Shown piece by piece: positions 45,810 through 55,547 of a DNA stretch of 64,000 nt. A program made the position numbers and the translations under genes. The DNA comes from Atrina japonica (Eukaryota > Mollusca > Bivalvia > Pterioida > Pinnidae). Positions within the stretch are counted from its first letter, which is position 1; every line of letters begins with the position of its first letter. The stretch spans positions 1 to 64,000 of the forward strand of contig BROG01000344.1 of assembly GCA_030159075.1 (NCBI GenBank), given 5' to 3'. The notes under the pieces were generated by a model. The model made no database searches. It saw only the letters and a list, made by a program, of their open reading frames with translations, and was not told the DNA's origin.

Positions 45810-46905
45810 TTATTATTCGCCGCCAGGAGGCGGCGAATATATTTCAATTTAAGTTAGGAAGTAGTATATGGAAGGAGCTGTTAGTTTCTTTGAACGCGGA
45901 AGTAATGACGTAGTAATTTTATTTGAGCAAAAACGCTATAAATTTTAGATAAAAGTGATGTTGGTGTTCATAAATAATCAGCACTAAATTTTTTTAATGC
46001 AATTAAGGTATAATACCGCGATTCGTATTTTTGAAATAAGGATAAGTGGGAGTCGAAAATGGGAGCAATCATTACGTGATTCTTTTCGATTTTGATAAGA
46101 GCATGATATCCTATTATATAAGTTTAGTGGACGACGGAAATTTATGATTTTTATCATTTAAAATGATTTCGCTTGTGCAAAACGGAATAAATATAACACC
46201 GAAAACCAGATTGGGGAGTACGATTTACCGAAACAGTATTACCGAAGCACACCAATTTTACTTTTATTTCGACATAAAAACTGTAGTACCTGTAGTACAT
46301 GTTAAAGTCTACATATAATAAAATGTTACTTTTAACACGAGTTTTGTGTAATAATGGATAAAGTCAGAATTATCAGGATCGAACCACTCTAGCCGGCTAG
46401 GCCAACAATGAACGAAACAGACTGGAATGGACTTGTTTTAAAAAAAAAAATTCTGAATTATTCCATAAATGTTTTTCTAAATTACGTTTTATATCTTATA
46501 AACTAATATTTAATACATTTTCTTAAAAAAAGAATCCGTTCTTGAATTGTTGACAACCATTATGGAACAGTGAAAATTACTGCAACTGTATTTTTGTAAA
46601 CTTTTACATATAAGACATTGCTACATCGCTGATGTCAATTGCTATATAAACACTACTAAAATGAATGATTACCTGGATGAATTTGACCAGGAAATGATCG
46701 CATTTCTCACTACTGTCACTTGGTGTTAGTTGACGAGAAATCGCCGTTAAATAGTTCTGTTGACTCAGGTCACTAAAAGTTATCTGGTGGGACTTTTTGT
46801 CGTTTAGATATTAAGTAACTGAAAGCTTGCATTCATTTATTCCCAAACTTCCTTTGAAATACCTTTGGCGGCGAATTGATGCTTTGCATCAATTTTTTCT
46901 TGTAT
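45810..46905. mobile_element. candidate non-autonomous element with GGCGGCGAAT ends
   Basis: The left end contains a palindrome, TATTCGCCGCC AGGA GGCGGCGAATA (45815-45840). The right end has GGCGGCGAAT (46867), then a hairpin TTGATGCTTTGCATCAA and a T-rich end CTTGT. A subterminal inverted motif plus a 3' hairpin would suit a Helentron-like non-autonomous element, but 3' rules and a T-T insertion site are not demonstrated. About 1 kb of AT-rich filler between, no gene. Confidence 0.4.
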
Positions 46906-48441
46906 TTACTTTTAAAATACATAACGTGAATTCCATTGGAAAAAGCATGTATTATGTAAAATAAATGCTTTTCAACGCTATTTTAAATACCTGAAGAAAA
47001 TCGCATGAACATATGAATAAATATAGCAGGCCACTAAAAGAATTTTTTTTAATGTTACCCTGAATGCTGATATTGACAAAATCAAAACAATATAACTGTG
47101 AAAAGTATGCATACCTCATTTTTTTTCAATCGTGCAGTCTTGCAGTGTTTTTCAATCCATGTCCAGTAGAGTTGGGCAGTTCATGATCATATGTATCAAG
47201 AGTGATAAAGCCGAGAATGCAATGGGACGGGTTAAAAATGGGTCGAGATCACCCGATATACCTGGCAAGAGGACAATTTCAGAAACGAATGTTTTGAAAT
47301 GACGAAAAAGACAAACTTTGCCTGATTTAGGTATGAAATGATGATGTACGAAAATAAACACAAAGGGTAATAAGAATAGAATGTATGTTAACTGCAAATA
47401 GCACGTTTTTATTGGACACTCGGCAATTTTACCGAAAGTTAATTTGCAATGCTCAAAGTAATGGCGGACAAAGAATAACTAATATTACGGGTTACGTTTG
47501 GCAAGATTGTTGCAATGTTACACATGCATTTGTTATTCAAACCACCACATGGTCTCTTAATATATATGTATATATTTGGAATATACATGAGATAAAATAT
47601 CATATAAAATGGGCATATCACTTTAACTATCATATTTTGTGTTAGGCGCTTATTAAAGCGTCCCTAGATATGTTTTACCCACTGAAGCGTAGTCAACTGT
47701 AGCTTATTTACTTCCTTTATTAGGGAGCGAGTATCTCGGGACTCACGTATTTGAGTGTACTGTACATTGCTTATTAGCATTGTTGGTATATTTGGACTAT
47801 CTTAGGATTACTCATATAAACGTGTAACGACATGATAGTATGAGACAATGAAACAATTGTGTGGTCGGGATATCTACTTAAGCATCCAGTGAGAGATAGA
47901 GGAGACATACACACAGTAGAGGGGACAGAGAAAAGAGAAACAACGTGTTCCTCGGCGTGAGGGATCTTAGTTCCGGTTCTGCGCTACTTACATACAAAAT
48001 GTAAAGTTTTTATTAGAGAAAACCATCTGCAAACCTATGTGTTGTTCCTGCTGTCGACTTAAATACGACCACGACGACGAAATAATATCACATACACACC
48101 ATAATCTCTAAATGTATTTTATGTAATGTCGGCAACAATACTGTTAAAACAACAGCAAAAAGTTCTAAATGTTTCCCTTATCAATGCATCCTTCTTGGAA
48201 GTGAAATTCCAGACCGTATACTTCGTCGTAAATACTGTACTGTAAATGTTGCTGTAACTGAAATTAGTTATATCACTGTGCTTCCCTTTTACTTTTTTCA
48301 TGCGATTTAAGTAAATAACAATCGCCACACTCCACAATTTCATATGTTTCTGACTGAAGAGTATATCTAAACCATCGGTAAATTTAACATCAAGTAAGTT
48401 TATTGATATTCAGGGGACCATAGGGCAAAATTCATTTTTAA
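46906..48441. other. no recognisable gene
   Basis: AT-rich. A + strand frame at 47385-47645 has several cysteines and sequons (L-I-C-N-A, N-I-T, Y-V-W-Q-D-C-C) that look exon-like, but I can give it no domain or splice boundaries. Confidence 0.35.
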
Positions 48442-48445
48442 TAAG

Positions 48446-48945
48446 TATGACCGTGCGGTCTTTTCTGTTAATTGGCCGTACACTTTTGATTATATAGTGC
48501 CGGAATATACAGTTACAAATTATAGAATTTAAATTAAAACGGAACACATAAATAAAATATATACACGCTATCTTTGTCCCGATATCAATATGTCGGCAGG
48601 TGAACAGCTCAACCTGGACGTTGCTTCTCAAGTTCCGAGACAAAGACTCTCTTATTTATTAAAAACTCAAACTATATACAAAATCTACAAACATGACACG
48701 AAGAGCAACAATAGCCGCTAATGGCGTTATAAGACTATAAATTAATTTAGTTCTATAATCCTATAACCAAAGGCATATCGCCAGGTGTGTTTATCTTAGG
48801 GCTCTTCTGTAACTAGAGTAAAATGTAGACTTTGCCTACGGGTAATTAAGTAAAGAAAAGAGAGGAAATAAAATACAAAGTAGAAATTAGCTAACAATAG
48901 AGGAAGAGACTTGTTATATGATCAGAGCAGATTTTGTCTGTCATA
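48446..48945 (-). repeat. 3' LTR
   Basis: 500 bp, starting TATGACCGTGCGGTC and ending TGTCATA on the + strand. It lacks about 65 bp present in the other LTR near 55375-55485. Otherwise the two match over their whole length as far as I can see. A short frame within each LTR (to 48643, and to 55176 in the other) is not a gene. Confidence 0.92.
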
Positions 48946-48965
48946 TTTTGCCTTTTCTCCCTGTA
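48946..48965 (-). promoter_or_regulatory. polypurine tract
   Basis: Minus-strand AGGGAGAAAAGGCAAAA directly precedes the 3' LTR, the expected site for priming second-strand synthesis. Confidence 0.8.
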
Positions 48966-49762
48966 AGAAATGTCCTCATTTCTGAAAATATTCATAATAA
49001 AATTATAATGTACAAATATTTTTAAATTTAATTTTTTTTTTTTTTTTTTTTTTTTTTTATGATATTTCAAAATATAATGTCACTTATACTCTCCGAAGAT
49101 ACACACAGTACACTTCATCAGTATATCGTTGTTCGTAGTATCACGGTATAATCGGTATGTATTAAAGTCACACATTTTTTTTTTTTTTTTTTTTTTTTTT
49201 TTCGGTGATGTCACATTTGCAGGTGTGATCCTCGAACAAGAAGCAATGACTTTTTATTATCTAAACAATAATCGTAATATTATTAATTGATAAATCTAAA
49301 TGTAAACAAATACTGTTCAATATATTTACGTGAACGCCATATATACTGTATAATACATTTACATACAAAAGCGATAAAATTTCATAACATGAGTAAGTTA
49401 CGGGCGAATACACTAATTTAAGATATGACACCAAATAACTGAAACCTGTGATATCAAATCCATTTTGGAGTTACTATTTGTAGTCAAAACATAATAGCCT
49501 CTATTTGATCAGTTATTACATCTGCAATATATAAATTTAGATTTAAAGTAATAATCTTGTAAAAAATTTAATTTCAAGCGGTGATACGCATAAGAAGCCA
49601 TCCTGAGTATTGCATGATGAATAATTAATATCTCCTCAAGTTAAATTTAGAATTTGTCGACATAAAGGTTGGTCAGACCGAATATGCGACAAAATGTACA
49701 ATTTAAGAAAGATGACCAGTCTTCCTTAAAATGCACATGGCCGAATTGACTTAAATATTTTC

Positions 49763-51676
49763 TCAAAATACAAATACTAATTTCTTAAATTGCGCAAACC
49801 TCCGCTTGCGTCTTCTGTTTTGCAACGTTTTATTTACGTGAAACCGTCGAATAAGAAATTCCGGAATATTTTCCTTTGGTTCCCAGGATGGATTCTTATA
49901 GCCAACCCATTTGAGTTTATAAAACATCTTATTGCCTTGCTTTCGGCACGCCAAAACTTTCTCAACCTCATGCTGTCCTCCCTCATCATTTGATTTAGCT
50001 TCAGTGTTAGAGCCGTTTGTAATATTTTGTCGGGGATTAGGAATTGGGCGACCTGTAGAATTTTGAGTATTTTGTGATGGCTGAGCCTGATCATTTTTAA
50101 AATCTATTTCCTCCGGATTGAGGTCTGTGTTTGGATCTATTTGATCTGGGGGATTTGTAGGGCGTGTGCTCGGGTCAAAATATGGCTTTAACCTATTTGC
50201 GTGGACAGGTGCCTTCAGTACTTTATTGTCTGAGCATCTGCGCAGCACGTAAGAATAATTACCGTGATCATGACATATGTAATACGGACCTGTCCATTTT
50301 TTACATAATTTTGGAGATAGACCTACAGGAACACGTGCACAATAGAGCCAGACCCTATCCTCTACACGAAAATTTGGTTCTTCTGTTTTCTTATCGAATT
50401 GCGCTTTATATTTTTCCTGCGCGTTCTGTATGTTCGATTCCGCGATTTCGCGTGCTACTGCTAGATCGTGCATGATTGATTTTAATTCTGCGTCCGCGTT
50501 GCCGCCTAACCGTCGCGTTGTATCGGTTCTTAATGCGTTATCGATAGGAAATCGCGGGTCGCGTCCGAATACCAAATAATATGGGGTGTAGCCCGTCGAT
50601 TGCGTAGCTACTGTCATGCGATATGACATCATCACGCTGGGTAGGATTTTTGCCCAGTTTGACCGCTCTTTATCACAGAATATTCGCAGCGTTTGCGCTA
50701 TCGTAGAATTCATGCGTTCTGTGGCAGCGTTCGATTGGGGATGATAACTACTCGTCTGGCGCTTCGTAATTTGAAAAATGTCGCATAATTCCTGTATCAG
50801 TTTCGACATGAAATTTTGTCCGCGATCACTTACAAATTCTCTGGGCGCACCGTACCGACATATAATGTTATCATACAGCAGACGTGCGATCTCTGCTGCT
50901 GTACCGGTTCGCATAGGAAAGGCCTCGCACCACTTACTGAACGGACAGACTACCAGCAAGATCTGGTTGTAATTGTCTGTAGTTTTTGGCAAGTTGCACA
51001 GAATATCCATGTGTAACCGTGAAAAGACTCCGTCCGCAGGTAGAGGTTGTAGTGGAGCGCTCTTGGTATGTGGGTTGTTCTTTGCCGTCTGGCATTCTAG
51101 GCACGTGCGAACATATATTTTAATATCTTCCCACATCTTTTTCCAAAAGTATTTCAACCTGATTGTGTTGTACGTACGCTCATGACCGGGATGGCCTGCC
51201 ATAATAGAGTCGTGGTACGAGCGCAAAATATCATCTTTCAGTGATTTTGGCACAACCAGCTGTTTGATTAAACGTTCCGATTCACGACCTTTGCCTCGCG
51301 GGTAGTATAAATGGTAGAGAATCTCATCATCGAGAATGTAATGATTTGATTCCATTATCACGTGATCTGCCTGCGATCTATTCTCGGGAAGTTCGTCGCG
51401 TTTTAAGTAATCAATCATCGTTACGAGTTCGGGATCAGCAGCTTGCTCATTTCGCAACTGATCAACAGTAATCGTGGTGGTTGACACTATGTTCGCAATG
51501 GGATCAAGTTCCGTGTACTGCTTCTCTGCGCTGAAAAGCCTGGTGAGAGTATTTTGCTCTTCGTCGCCCGAACGGAACAAAATATTGCTTTCGCCGATAT
51601 TTTCGTGCGCGACAGGTTTATCAATCTGACCTACTATCGGTTCAGTAAAACTATCGTCACGCTTTCGGGTTTCCAT
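49763..51676 (-). CDS. integrase with C-terminal chromodomain (pol 3' part)
   Basis: The 637-codon frame is the integrase part of pol. The first ATG is internal; the polyprotein frame enters from upstream across a break at 51697-51702. Residues 155-195 hold the H-H-C-C zinc-binding motif (H155, H162, C192, C195). The catalytic core has D224 (H-M-D-I-L), D284 (V-S-D-R-G-Q-N-F) and E320 (A-T-E-R-M-N), with 35 residues between D284 and E320, the classical D,D-35-E. About 430-500 is the conserved C-terminal integrase region (W-T-G-P-Y). Residues 570-613 form a chromodomain (Y-K-L-K-W-V-G-Y, S-W-E-P-x-E-N), which in other Ty3 elements reads histone marks and guides insertion. The tail is strongly basic. 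This frame is intact from start to stop. Confidence 0.92.
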   Translation of the reverse strand: METRKRDDSFTEPIVGQIDKPVAHENIGESNILFRSGDEEQNTLTRLFSAEKQYTELDPIANIVSTTTITVDQLRNEQAADPELVTMIDYLKRDELPENRSQADHVIMESNHYILDDEILYHLYYPRGKGRESERLIKQLVVPKSLKDDILRSYHDSIMAGHPGHERTYNTIRLKYFWKKMWEDIKIYVRTCLECQTAKNNPHTKSAPLQPLPADGVFSRLHMDILCNLPKTTDNYNQILLVVCPFSKWCEAFPMRTGTAAEIARLLYDNIICRYGAPREFVSDRGQNFMSKLIQELCDIFQITKRQTSSYHPQSNAATERMNSTIAQTLRIFCDKERSNWAKILPSVMMSYRMTVATQSTGYTPYYLVFGRDPRFPIDNALRTDTTRRLGGNADAELKSIMHDLAVAREIAESNIQNAQEKYKAQFDKKTEEPNFRVEDRVWLYCARVPVGLSPKLCKKWTGPYYICHDHGNYSYVLRRCSDNKVLKAPVHANRLKPYFDPSTRPTNPPDQIDPNTDLNPEEIDFKNDQAQPSQNTQNSTGRPIPNPRQNITNGSNTEAKSNDEGGQHEVEKVLACRKQGNKMFYKLKWVGYKNPSWEPKENIPEFLIRRFHVNKTLQNRRRKRRFAQFKKLVFVF

Positions 51677-51897
51677 GGTATAAGTTCGGCGACTAAGCGC
51701 GCGTCAGCGTTGGCGTTGCTTTTGCCTGGCTTATAATGAATTTCGAAATTATAAGCTTGCAGGTAAATTGACCAGCGTGCTAGTCGGCCAGTACTTTGCT
51801 TGATTTTCTGCAAGTACTGTAACGCAATATGGTCTGTGTACACGTGGGAATTTTGAATTCGCGAGATACACGTGGTATTGCTTAATGCTCTCCACAA
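51634..51897 (-). CDS. RNase H C-terminal segment in a shifted frame
   Basis: It continues the RNase H domain after the frame break at 51846-51848. It contains H-V-Y-T-D-H-I-A-L, with the last catalytic aspartate region, and the conserved H-Y-K-P-G-K-S-N-A-N-A-D-A before the next break at 51697-51702. Upstream codons before about 51850 in this frame are out of register. Confidence 0.82.
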   Translation of the reverse strand: MWRALSNTTCISRIQNSHVYTDHIALQYLQKIKQSTGRLARWSIYLQAYNFEIHYKPGKSNANADARLVAELIPWKPESVTIVLLNR

Positions 51898-52972
51898 GAG
51901 CTAAGCACTCGCGGTCCTTTACGTCCCACTTCTGCTCAGCGGGTCGCAATGATCGTCCGCCATAAGCAACGACTTGTTCACGACCCTGGTCATCTTTTTG
52001 ACCTAGAACGTAGCCGATAGCGTATCCGGACGCGTCTGTGTGTAAAATGAATTCGCGTGAGAAATCCGGAAAGACTAAGATTGGAGGCGATGTCAACCTC
52101 TCTTTGAGTGTACTGAATGCACTTTCGCACTCATTGGTCCATTCAAATTTTGCATCCTTGTTCAGGAGATGATACAAAGGCGCAGCTACCTTGGCCATGT
52201 TCTTAATGAAGCGCCTGTAATAATTGCATAGGCCGAGAAACATGCGAACGTGTTTTATATTTTCCGGTCGCGGGAAACTCTGAACTGCGTCGGTTTTAGA
52301 TTGATCGACCGCGATACCGTCTTTAGAAATCACGTGACCGAGGTATTCGACTTTCTGACACGCGAACTGGCATTTTGATGGTTTTAATTTCAGATTTGCG
52401 TCTCGAAGTTTTTGAAAAACTGCGTTTAAATGGCCTAAATGTTCCGAAAATGTCCGACTGAAGACCAGTATATCGTCAACATAGACTAATGCGCACTTCC
52501 AGTTTAAGTCGCGTAAAACTTCGTTCATCACCATTGAGAACGTACCGGGTGAATTGGCAAGCCCGAATGGAAGCCTGTTAAATTTGTACACGCCTTTGTG
52601 AGTCGTAAACGCAGTTTTGTTTTTAGTTTCCGCGTCTAATTCGATTTGCCAGAAACCTTGTCGCATGTCTAAGACACTGAAAACTTGTGACTGCGATTCA
52701 CCTAACGTATCAAGAACTTCATCAATAACCGGAAGGGGCCAACTAATTAAGTCCTTTGTAACCGCGTTGAGCTTCCGAAAGTCTATTGCGAAGCGCAACT
52801 GCGGGGCTGTCCCAGGTGTCGTCTTTTTAGTTACCATCACGACAGGACTTTGCCAGGCAGAAATGGACTTTTGGATAATGCCTAATTGTTCCATTTCGTC
52901 TATCTGGCGAGACATTTCTTCCTGAATTTTAGGCGTTGTCCTGTACCTATGTTGTCGAATAGGTTTTTGCAT
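51749..52972 (-). CDS. reverse transcriptase and RNase H (pol central part)
   Basis: 407 codons. The reverse transcriptase palm has V-L-D-M-R-Q-G-F (D102), L-P-F-G-L-A-N-S-P (134-142) and the active site Y-V-D-D (164-167). The thumb/connection contains Y-L-G-H-V-I and F-L-G-L-C-N-Y-Y-R-R-F-I (about 245-256). RNase H begins near 300 with H-T-D-A-S-G (D313) and E355 in D-R-E-C-L-A-L. The frame leaves register at the GGG run at 51846-51848, so about the last 32 residues are spurious. It copies the element's RNA into DNA and degrades the template strand. The domain itself is intact and typical of Ty3/gypsy. Confidence 0.93.
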   Translation of the reverse strand: MQKPIRQHRYRTTPKIQEEMSRQIDEMEQLGIIQKSISAWQSPVVMVTKKTTPGTAPQLRFAIDFRKLNAVTKDLISWPLPVIDEVLDTLGESQSQVFSVLDMRQGFWQIELDAETKNKTAFTTHKGVYKFNRLPFGLANSPGTFSMVMNEVLRDLNWKCALVYVDDILVFSRTFSEHLGHLNAVFQKLRDANLKLKPSKCQFACQKVEYLGHVISKDGIAVDQSKTDAVQSFPRPENIKHVRMFLGLCNYYRRFIKNMAKVAAPLYHLLNKDAKFEWTNECESAFSTLKERLTSPPILVFPDFSREFILHTDASGYAIGYVLGQKDDQGREQVVAYGGRSLRPAEQKWDVKDRECLALVESIKQYHVYLANSKFPRVHRPYCVTVLAENQAKYWPTSTLVNLPASL

Positions 52973-53570
52973 CTCCTGTGTTTATCTTGTGTTTGTACAA
53001 GCCACAGCAACCTAGCTCAGACATGTCTTTTGCAAAAGCGTCTCGGTTCTGACCAATGACTGCTAATAGCTCTTGCTTTTGATTGTCAGATAAATCTGCT
53101 TTAGACAGATCTATACCTAGTTCAGATGCTACTTTAATAAAACGAGCAGTTTGGCTATCATGGGTTTCTCCCTGGCCTACAGTAATATTTGCAATATTAA
53201 CATAATCGTCATTTAACTCACCAAATATTTCATTTTCATTTATTTCTGTGAAATTTCCCAGAACAGACTTTTTCTTTAGCTTTATGTTTGCATTTGTGGG
53301 ATTTAATAACTGAACAAAGGCGTAGTTACCATTTGTTTTGACTAAACATCTAGCACCCATTAGATTCCATCTGCCAATTACAGATGACCTCGGCTCGACC
53401 ACGCCTAACACTGATTTTCTATTGGCTGGAATGTCCTGTATTGACACTTTCACAACCGCGTGATGTCGAGCCGGGATAGTCACCCGTGCGACCAGCTTGA
53501 CTAGATTTGAGTCGTCAGAATCTGCGACTTCATTTAAAGAAATTTCTGTAATTCCGCCTTGTAATTTCAA
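52947..53570 (-). CDS. protease-RT connector of pol
   Basis: 207 codons with no catalytic motif, corresponding to the region between protease and reverse transcriptase in this group of elements (W-N-L-M-G-A-R-C-L-V-K; then L-Y-K-H-K-I-N-T-G-D-A just before the RT). It overlaps its neighbours in different frames because of single-base breaks at T runs 53598-53602 and 52964-52968. Confidence 0.75.
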   Translation of the reverse strand: MKLQGGITEISLNEVADSDDSNLVKLVARVTIPARHHAVVKVSIQDIPANRKSVLGVVEPRSSVIGRWNLMGARCLVKTNGNYAFVQLLNPTNANIKLKKKSVLGNFTEINENEIFGELNDDYVNIANITVGQGETHDSQTARFIKVASELGIDLSKADLSDNQKQELLAVIGQNRDAFAKDMSELGCCGLYKHKINTGDAKTYSTT

Positions 53571-54528
53571 AGTCTGATTTGCGAAATCTAAAGTTGCTTT
53601 TTGAGTATTTTAGAAAATCGCGTCCTAATATGGCTGGCATGTGCATAGACTCTAAAACATGAAAATCTTGTTGTAAATTTAATCTGCCAATATCAACTGG
53701 AAGTGAAACCTGTCCAAAAACTGAAATCATGCCGCCATTTACACCACGCACAAAAGGGAATTGTGGCTTTTCAATTTTGAATTTGTTTTTGAGTCCAGTT
53801 TTGGTAAAAATATCAGACCGAATGACCGAAACATGTGCGCCACTGTCTAATAAAGCTGGTATAACAGAACCACCTATTCGGATTTTGATTGTGCAATTAT
53901 TCTCGCTCTTTACACTGAAAATTGAAGGCGGAGATTCAGTTGCACTAATTTGTTTGATAGAGATTTTCGCTTTATTTTCAGTACTCAGATTTGGAATTTC
54001 AGAGGTACTCTTAAAGTACTGTTTGACAAACTCTACATGTTTTGTTTTTGAAATATTTTTATCGTGTTCAGTAGAGGTTTTCTGCTCGCACCCTGAGACT
54101 GACGCTATTTCAACGCTCTGTCTGTAATTTGTATTGAACAGTTTTTGCCTTTTCAATGATTTTAATTTTCTCTTATTTTTCCTATATGGGATTCTGTTTT
54201 CATTTGTAAATTTTGAATTGTTGTCATTGCTTCTGGCTATTTCGAGTAACTGATCACACCTACCTTCGATCTGCTCGATAAACTTTTGCGCCATAGCATG
54301 TACTTTATCTTCCACTTCTTGAATTTGCTCACTGGTTTCTTCAGGTGGACATAGTTTAATCACAGCTTGAGCGACTCTCGCGGAATGCTTCCTCTCCTCT
54401 ATGTTCTCGGGTTGAAGTTTATTTATCAACATCGGCTTTATCAAGTCACGTTGAACTCCCTTTGTGATGACTGTGTCAGTTAAGCCGCTCATATCGGCGT
54501 GATAACTTTTCTCTTCGACTTTTGCCAA
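53530..54528 (-). CDS. gag C-terminal part and aspartic protease
   Basis: 332 codons. The first ~200 residues are charged, gag-like and without an obvious zinc knuckle. The protease is near the end: P-A-L-L-D-S-G-A-H-V-S-V-I (the D-[ST]-G-A active site, around residue 225) and A-I-L-G-R-D-F-L (the conserved C-terminal protease motif, around 308). The first codons shown are internal; the frame is entered from the gag frame at the A run 54527-54531. The last ~18 codons after the protease are out of register. Confidence 0.85.
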   Translation of the reverse strand: MAKVEEKSYHADMSGLTDTVITKGVQRDLIKPMLINKLQPENIEERKHSARVAQAVIKLCPPEETSEQIQEVEDKVHAMAQKFIEQIEGRCDQLLEIARSNDNNSKFTNENRIPYRKNKRKLKSLKRQKLFNTNYRQSVEIASVSGCEQKTSTEHDKNISKTKHVEFVKQYFKSTSEIPNLSTENKAKISIKQISATESPPSIFSVKSENNCTIKIRIGGSVIPALLDSGAHVSVIRSDIFTKTGLKNKFKIEKPQFPFVRGVNGGMISVFGQVSLPVDIGRLNLQQDFHVLESMHMPAILGRDFLKYSKSNFRFRKSDFEITRRNYRNFFK

Positions 54529-54841
54529 AAAGTTCGTTAACGTGCTCTTCTTTGCCTTGTTTTAATTCTAACAGGTCATTTAGATGTATATGGCGATCAG
54601 CATGTGTATTTCCATATCGTGTTCTAAATGCCTCACATACTTTGGCGAAATCCTTTTTAATTTCATCTCCTAGGTGCAAGTACCATACTAAAGATGAGTT
54701 TTCTAAAAAGAGTGGAAAAGCTCTGGTGCATTTGACCTCATCCCACTCTAGAATTGTCACATAATTTATGAACTGTTCAATCCATAAGTCCGCTGACTTT
54801 TCTTGGAATGCACAAAATTTTTCCGGTCTGGGAATTTCCAT
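54476..54841 (-). CDS. gag N-terminal part
   Basis: 121 codons from an ATG about 140 bp inside the 5' LTR. It contains a retrotransposon gag-type stretch (A-D-L-W-I-E-Q-F, F-L-E-N-S-S-L-V-W-Y, F-R-T-R-Y-G). The frame leaves register at 54527-54531; residues after that are spurious. It forms the particle that packages the element RNA. Confidence 0.82.
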   Translation of the reverse strand: MEIPRPEKFCAFQEKSADLWIEQFINYVTILEWDEVKCTRAFPLFLENSSLVWYLHLGDEIKKDFAKVCEAFRTRYGNTHADRHIHLNDLLELKQGKEEHVNELFGKSRREKLSRRYERLN

Positions 54842-54958
54842 TTCTGTTTCTGCAGTTCTAATTAACTTTGTATAACTCCGAATTATTCTTGTGAGTATCT
54901 GCTATTTACACATCTTTGGGGAAATTAACTCTGCTTGGCAGCGAAAGGTATACAGAAT

Positions 54959-54976
54959 ACCCGGATTCCAACACCA
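54959..54976 (-). promoter_or_regulatory. tRNA primer-binding site
   Basis: Minus-strand TGGTGTTGGAATCCGGG begins 3 bases after the 5' LTR. Its complement ends in CCA and reads like the T-arm/acceptor end of a tRNA. The tRNA identity is not determined. Confidence 0.8.
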
Positions 54977-54978
54977 AA

Positions 54979-55543
54979 TATGACCGTGCGGTCTTTTCTG
55001 TTAATTGGCCGTACACTTTTGATTATATAGTGCCGGAATATACAGTTACAAATTATAGAATTTAAATTAAAACGGAACACATAAATAAAATATATACACG
55101 CTATCTTTGTCCCGATATCAATATGTCGGCAGGTGAACAGCTCAACCTGGACGTTGCTTCTCAAGTTCCGAGACAAAGACTCTCTTATTTATTAAAAACT
55201 CAAACTATATACAAAATCTACAAACATGACACGAAGAGCAACAATAGCCGCTAATGGCGTTATAAGACTATAAATTAATTTAGTTCTATAATCCTATAAC
55301 CAAAGGCATATCGCCAGGTGTGTTTATCTTAGGGCTCTTCTGTAACTAGAGTAAAATGTAGACTTTGCCTACGGGTATTAATTAAGTAAAGAAAAGAGAG
55401 GTAATTAATTAGCTAAAGAAAGAGTTATATGATCAGAGATTTTGAAATAAAAGTTTAATTAGTAAAGAAAAGAAGAAGTAGAAATTAGCTAACAATAGAG
55501 GAAGAGACTTGTTATATGATCAGAGCAGATTTTGTCTGTCATA
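54979..55543 (-). repeat. 5' LTR
   Basis: 565 bp with the same ends as the 3' LTR. It carries the element promoter. 55375-55485 holds an internal near-duplication (AATTAAGTAAAGAAAAGAG then TTTAATTAGTAAAGAAAAGA, and a partial TTATATGATCAGAG), of which the other LTR keeps one version; this explains the 65-bp length difference. Confidence 0.92.
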
Positions 55544-55547
55544 TAAG

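Larger units (their letters stand above)
48446..55543 (-). mobile_element. complete Ty3/gypsy LTR retrotransposon with chromodomain
   Basis: A 7.1-kb element on the minus strand. It is bounded by LTRs whose ends are inverted (TATGAC...GTCATA) and by a 4-bp target duplication TAAG (48442-48445 and 55544-55547). Order from 5' to 3' (right to left): LTR, tRNA primer site, gag, protease, reverse transcriptase, RNase H, integrase with a C-terminal chromodomain, an AT-rich 3' untranslated part with two T runs (49031-49058, 49177-49201), polypurine tract, LTR. Protease-RT-RNase H-integrase order places it in Ty3/gypsy. The shared parts of the two LTRs look identical by eye, so the insertion is recent. 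Reading frames are broken at five places. Confidence 0.93.

Noticed and set aside
47385..47645. Cysteine- and sequon-bearing frame that might be a second TSP1-gene exon
   Set aside because: The nearest acceptor gives phase 2, not the phase 1 needed, and no paralogous copy exists near other units.
48410..48643. 77-codon frame repeated at 54925-55176, suggesting a duplicated gene
   Set aside because: Both lie in the LTRs; the identity is LTR identity.
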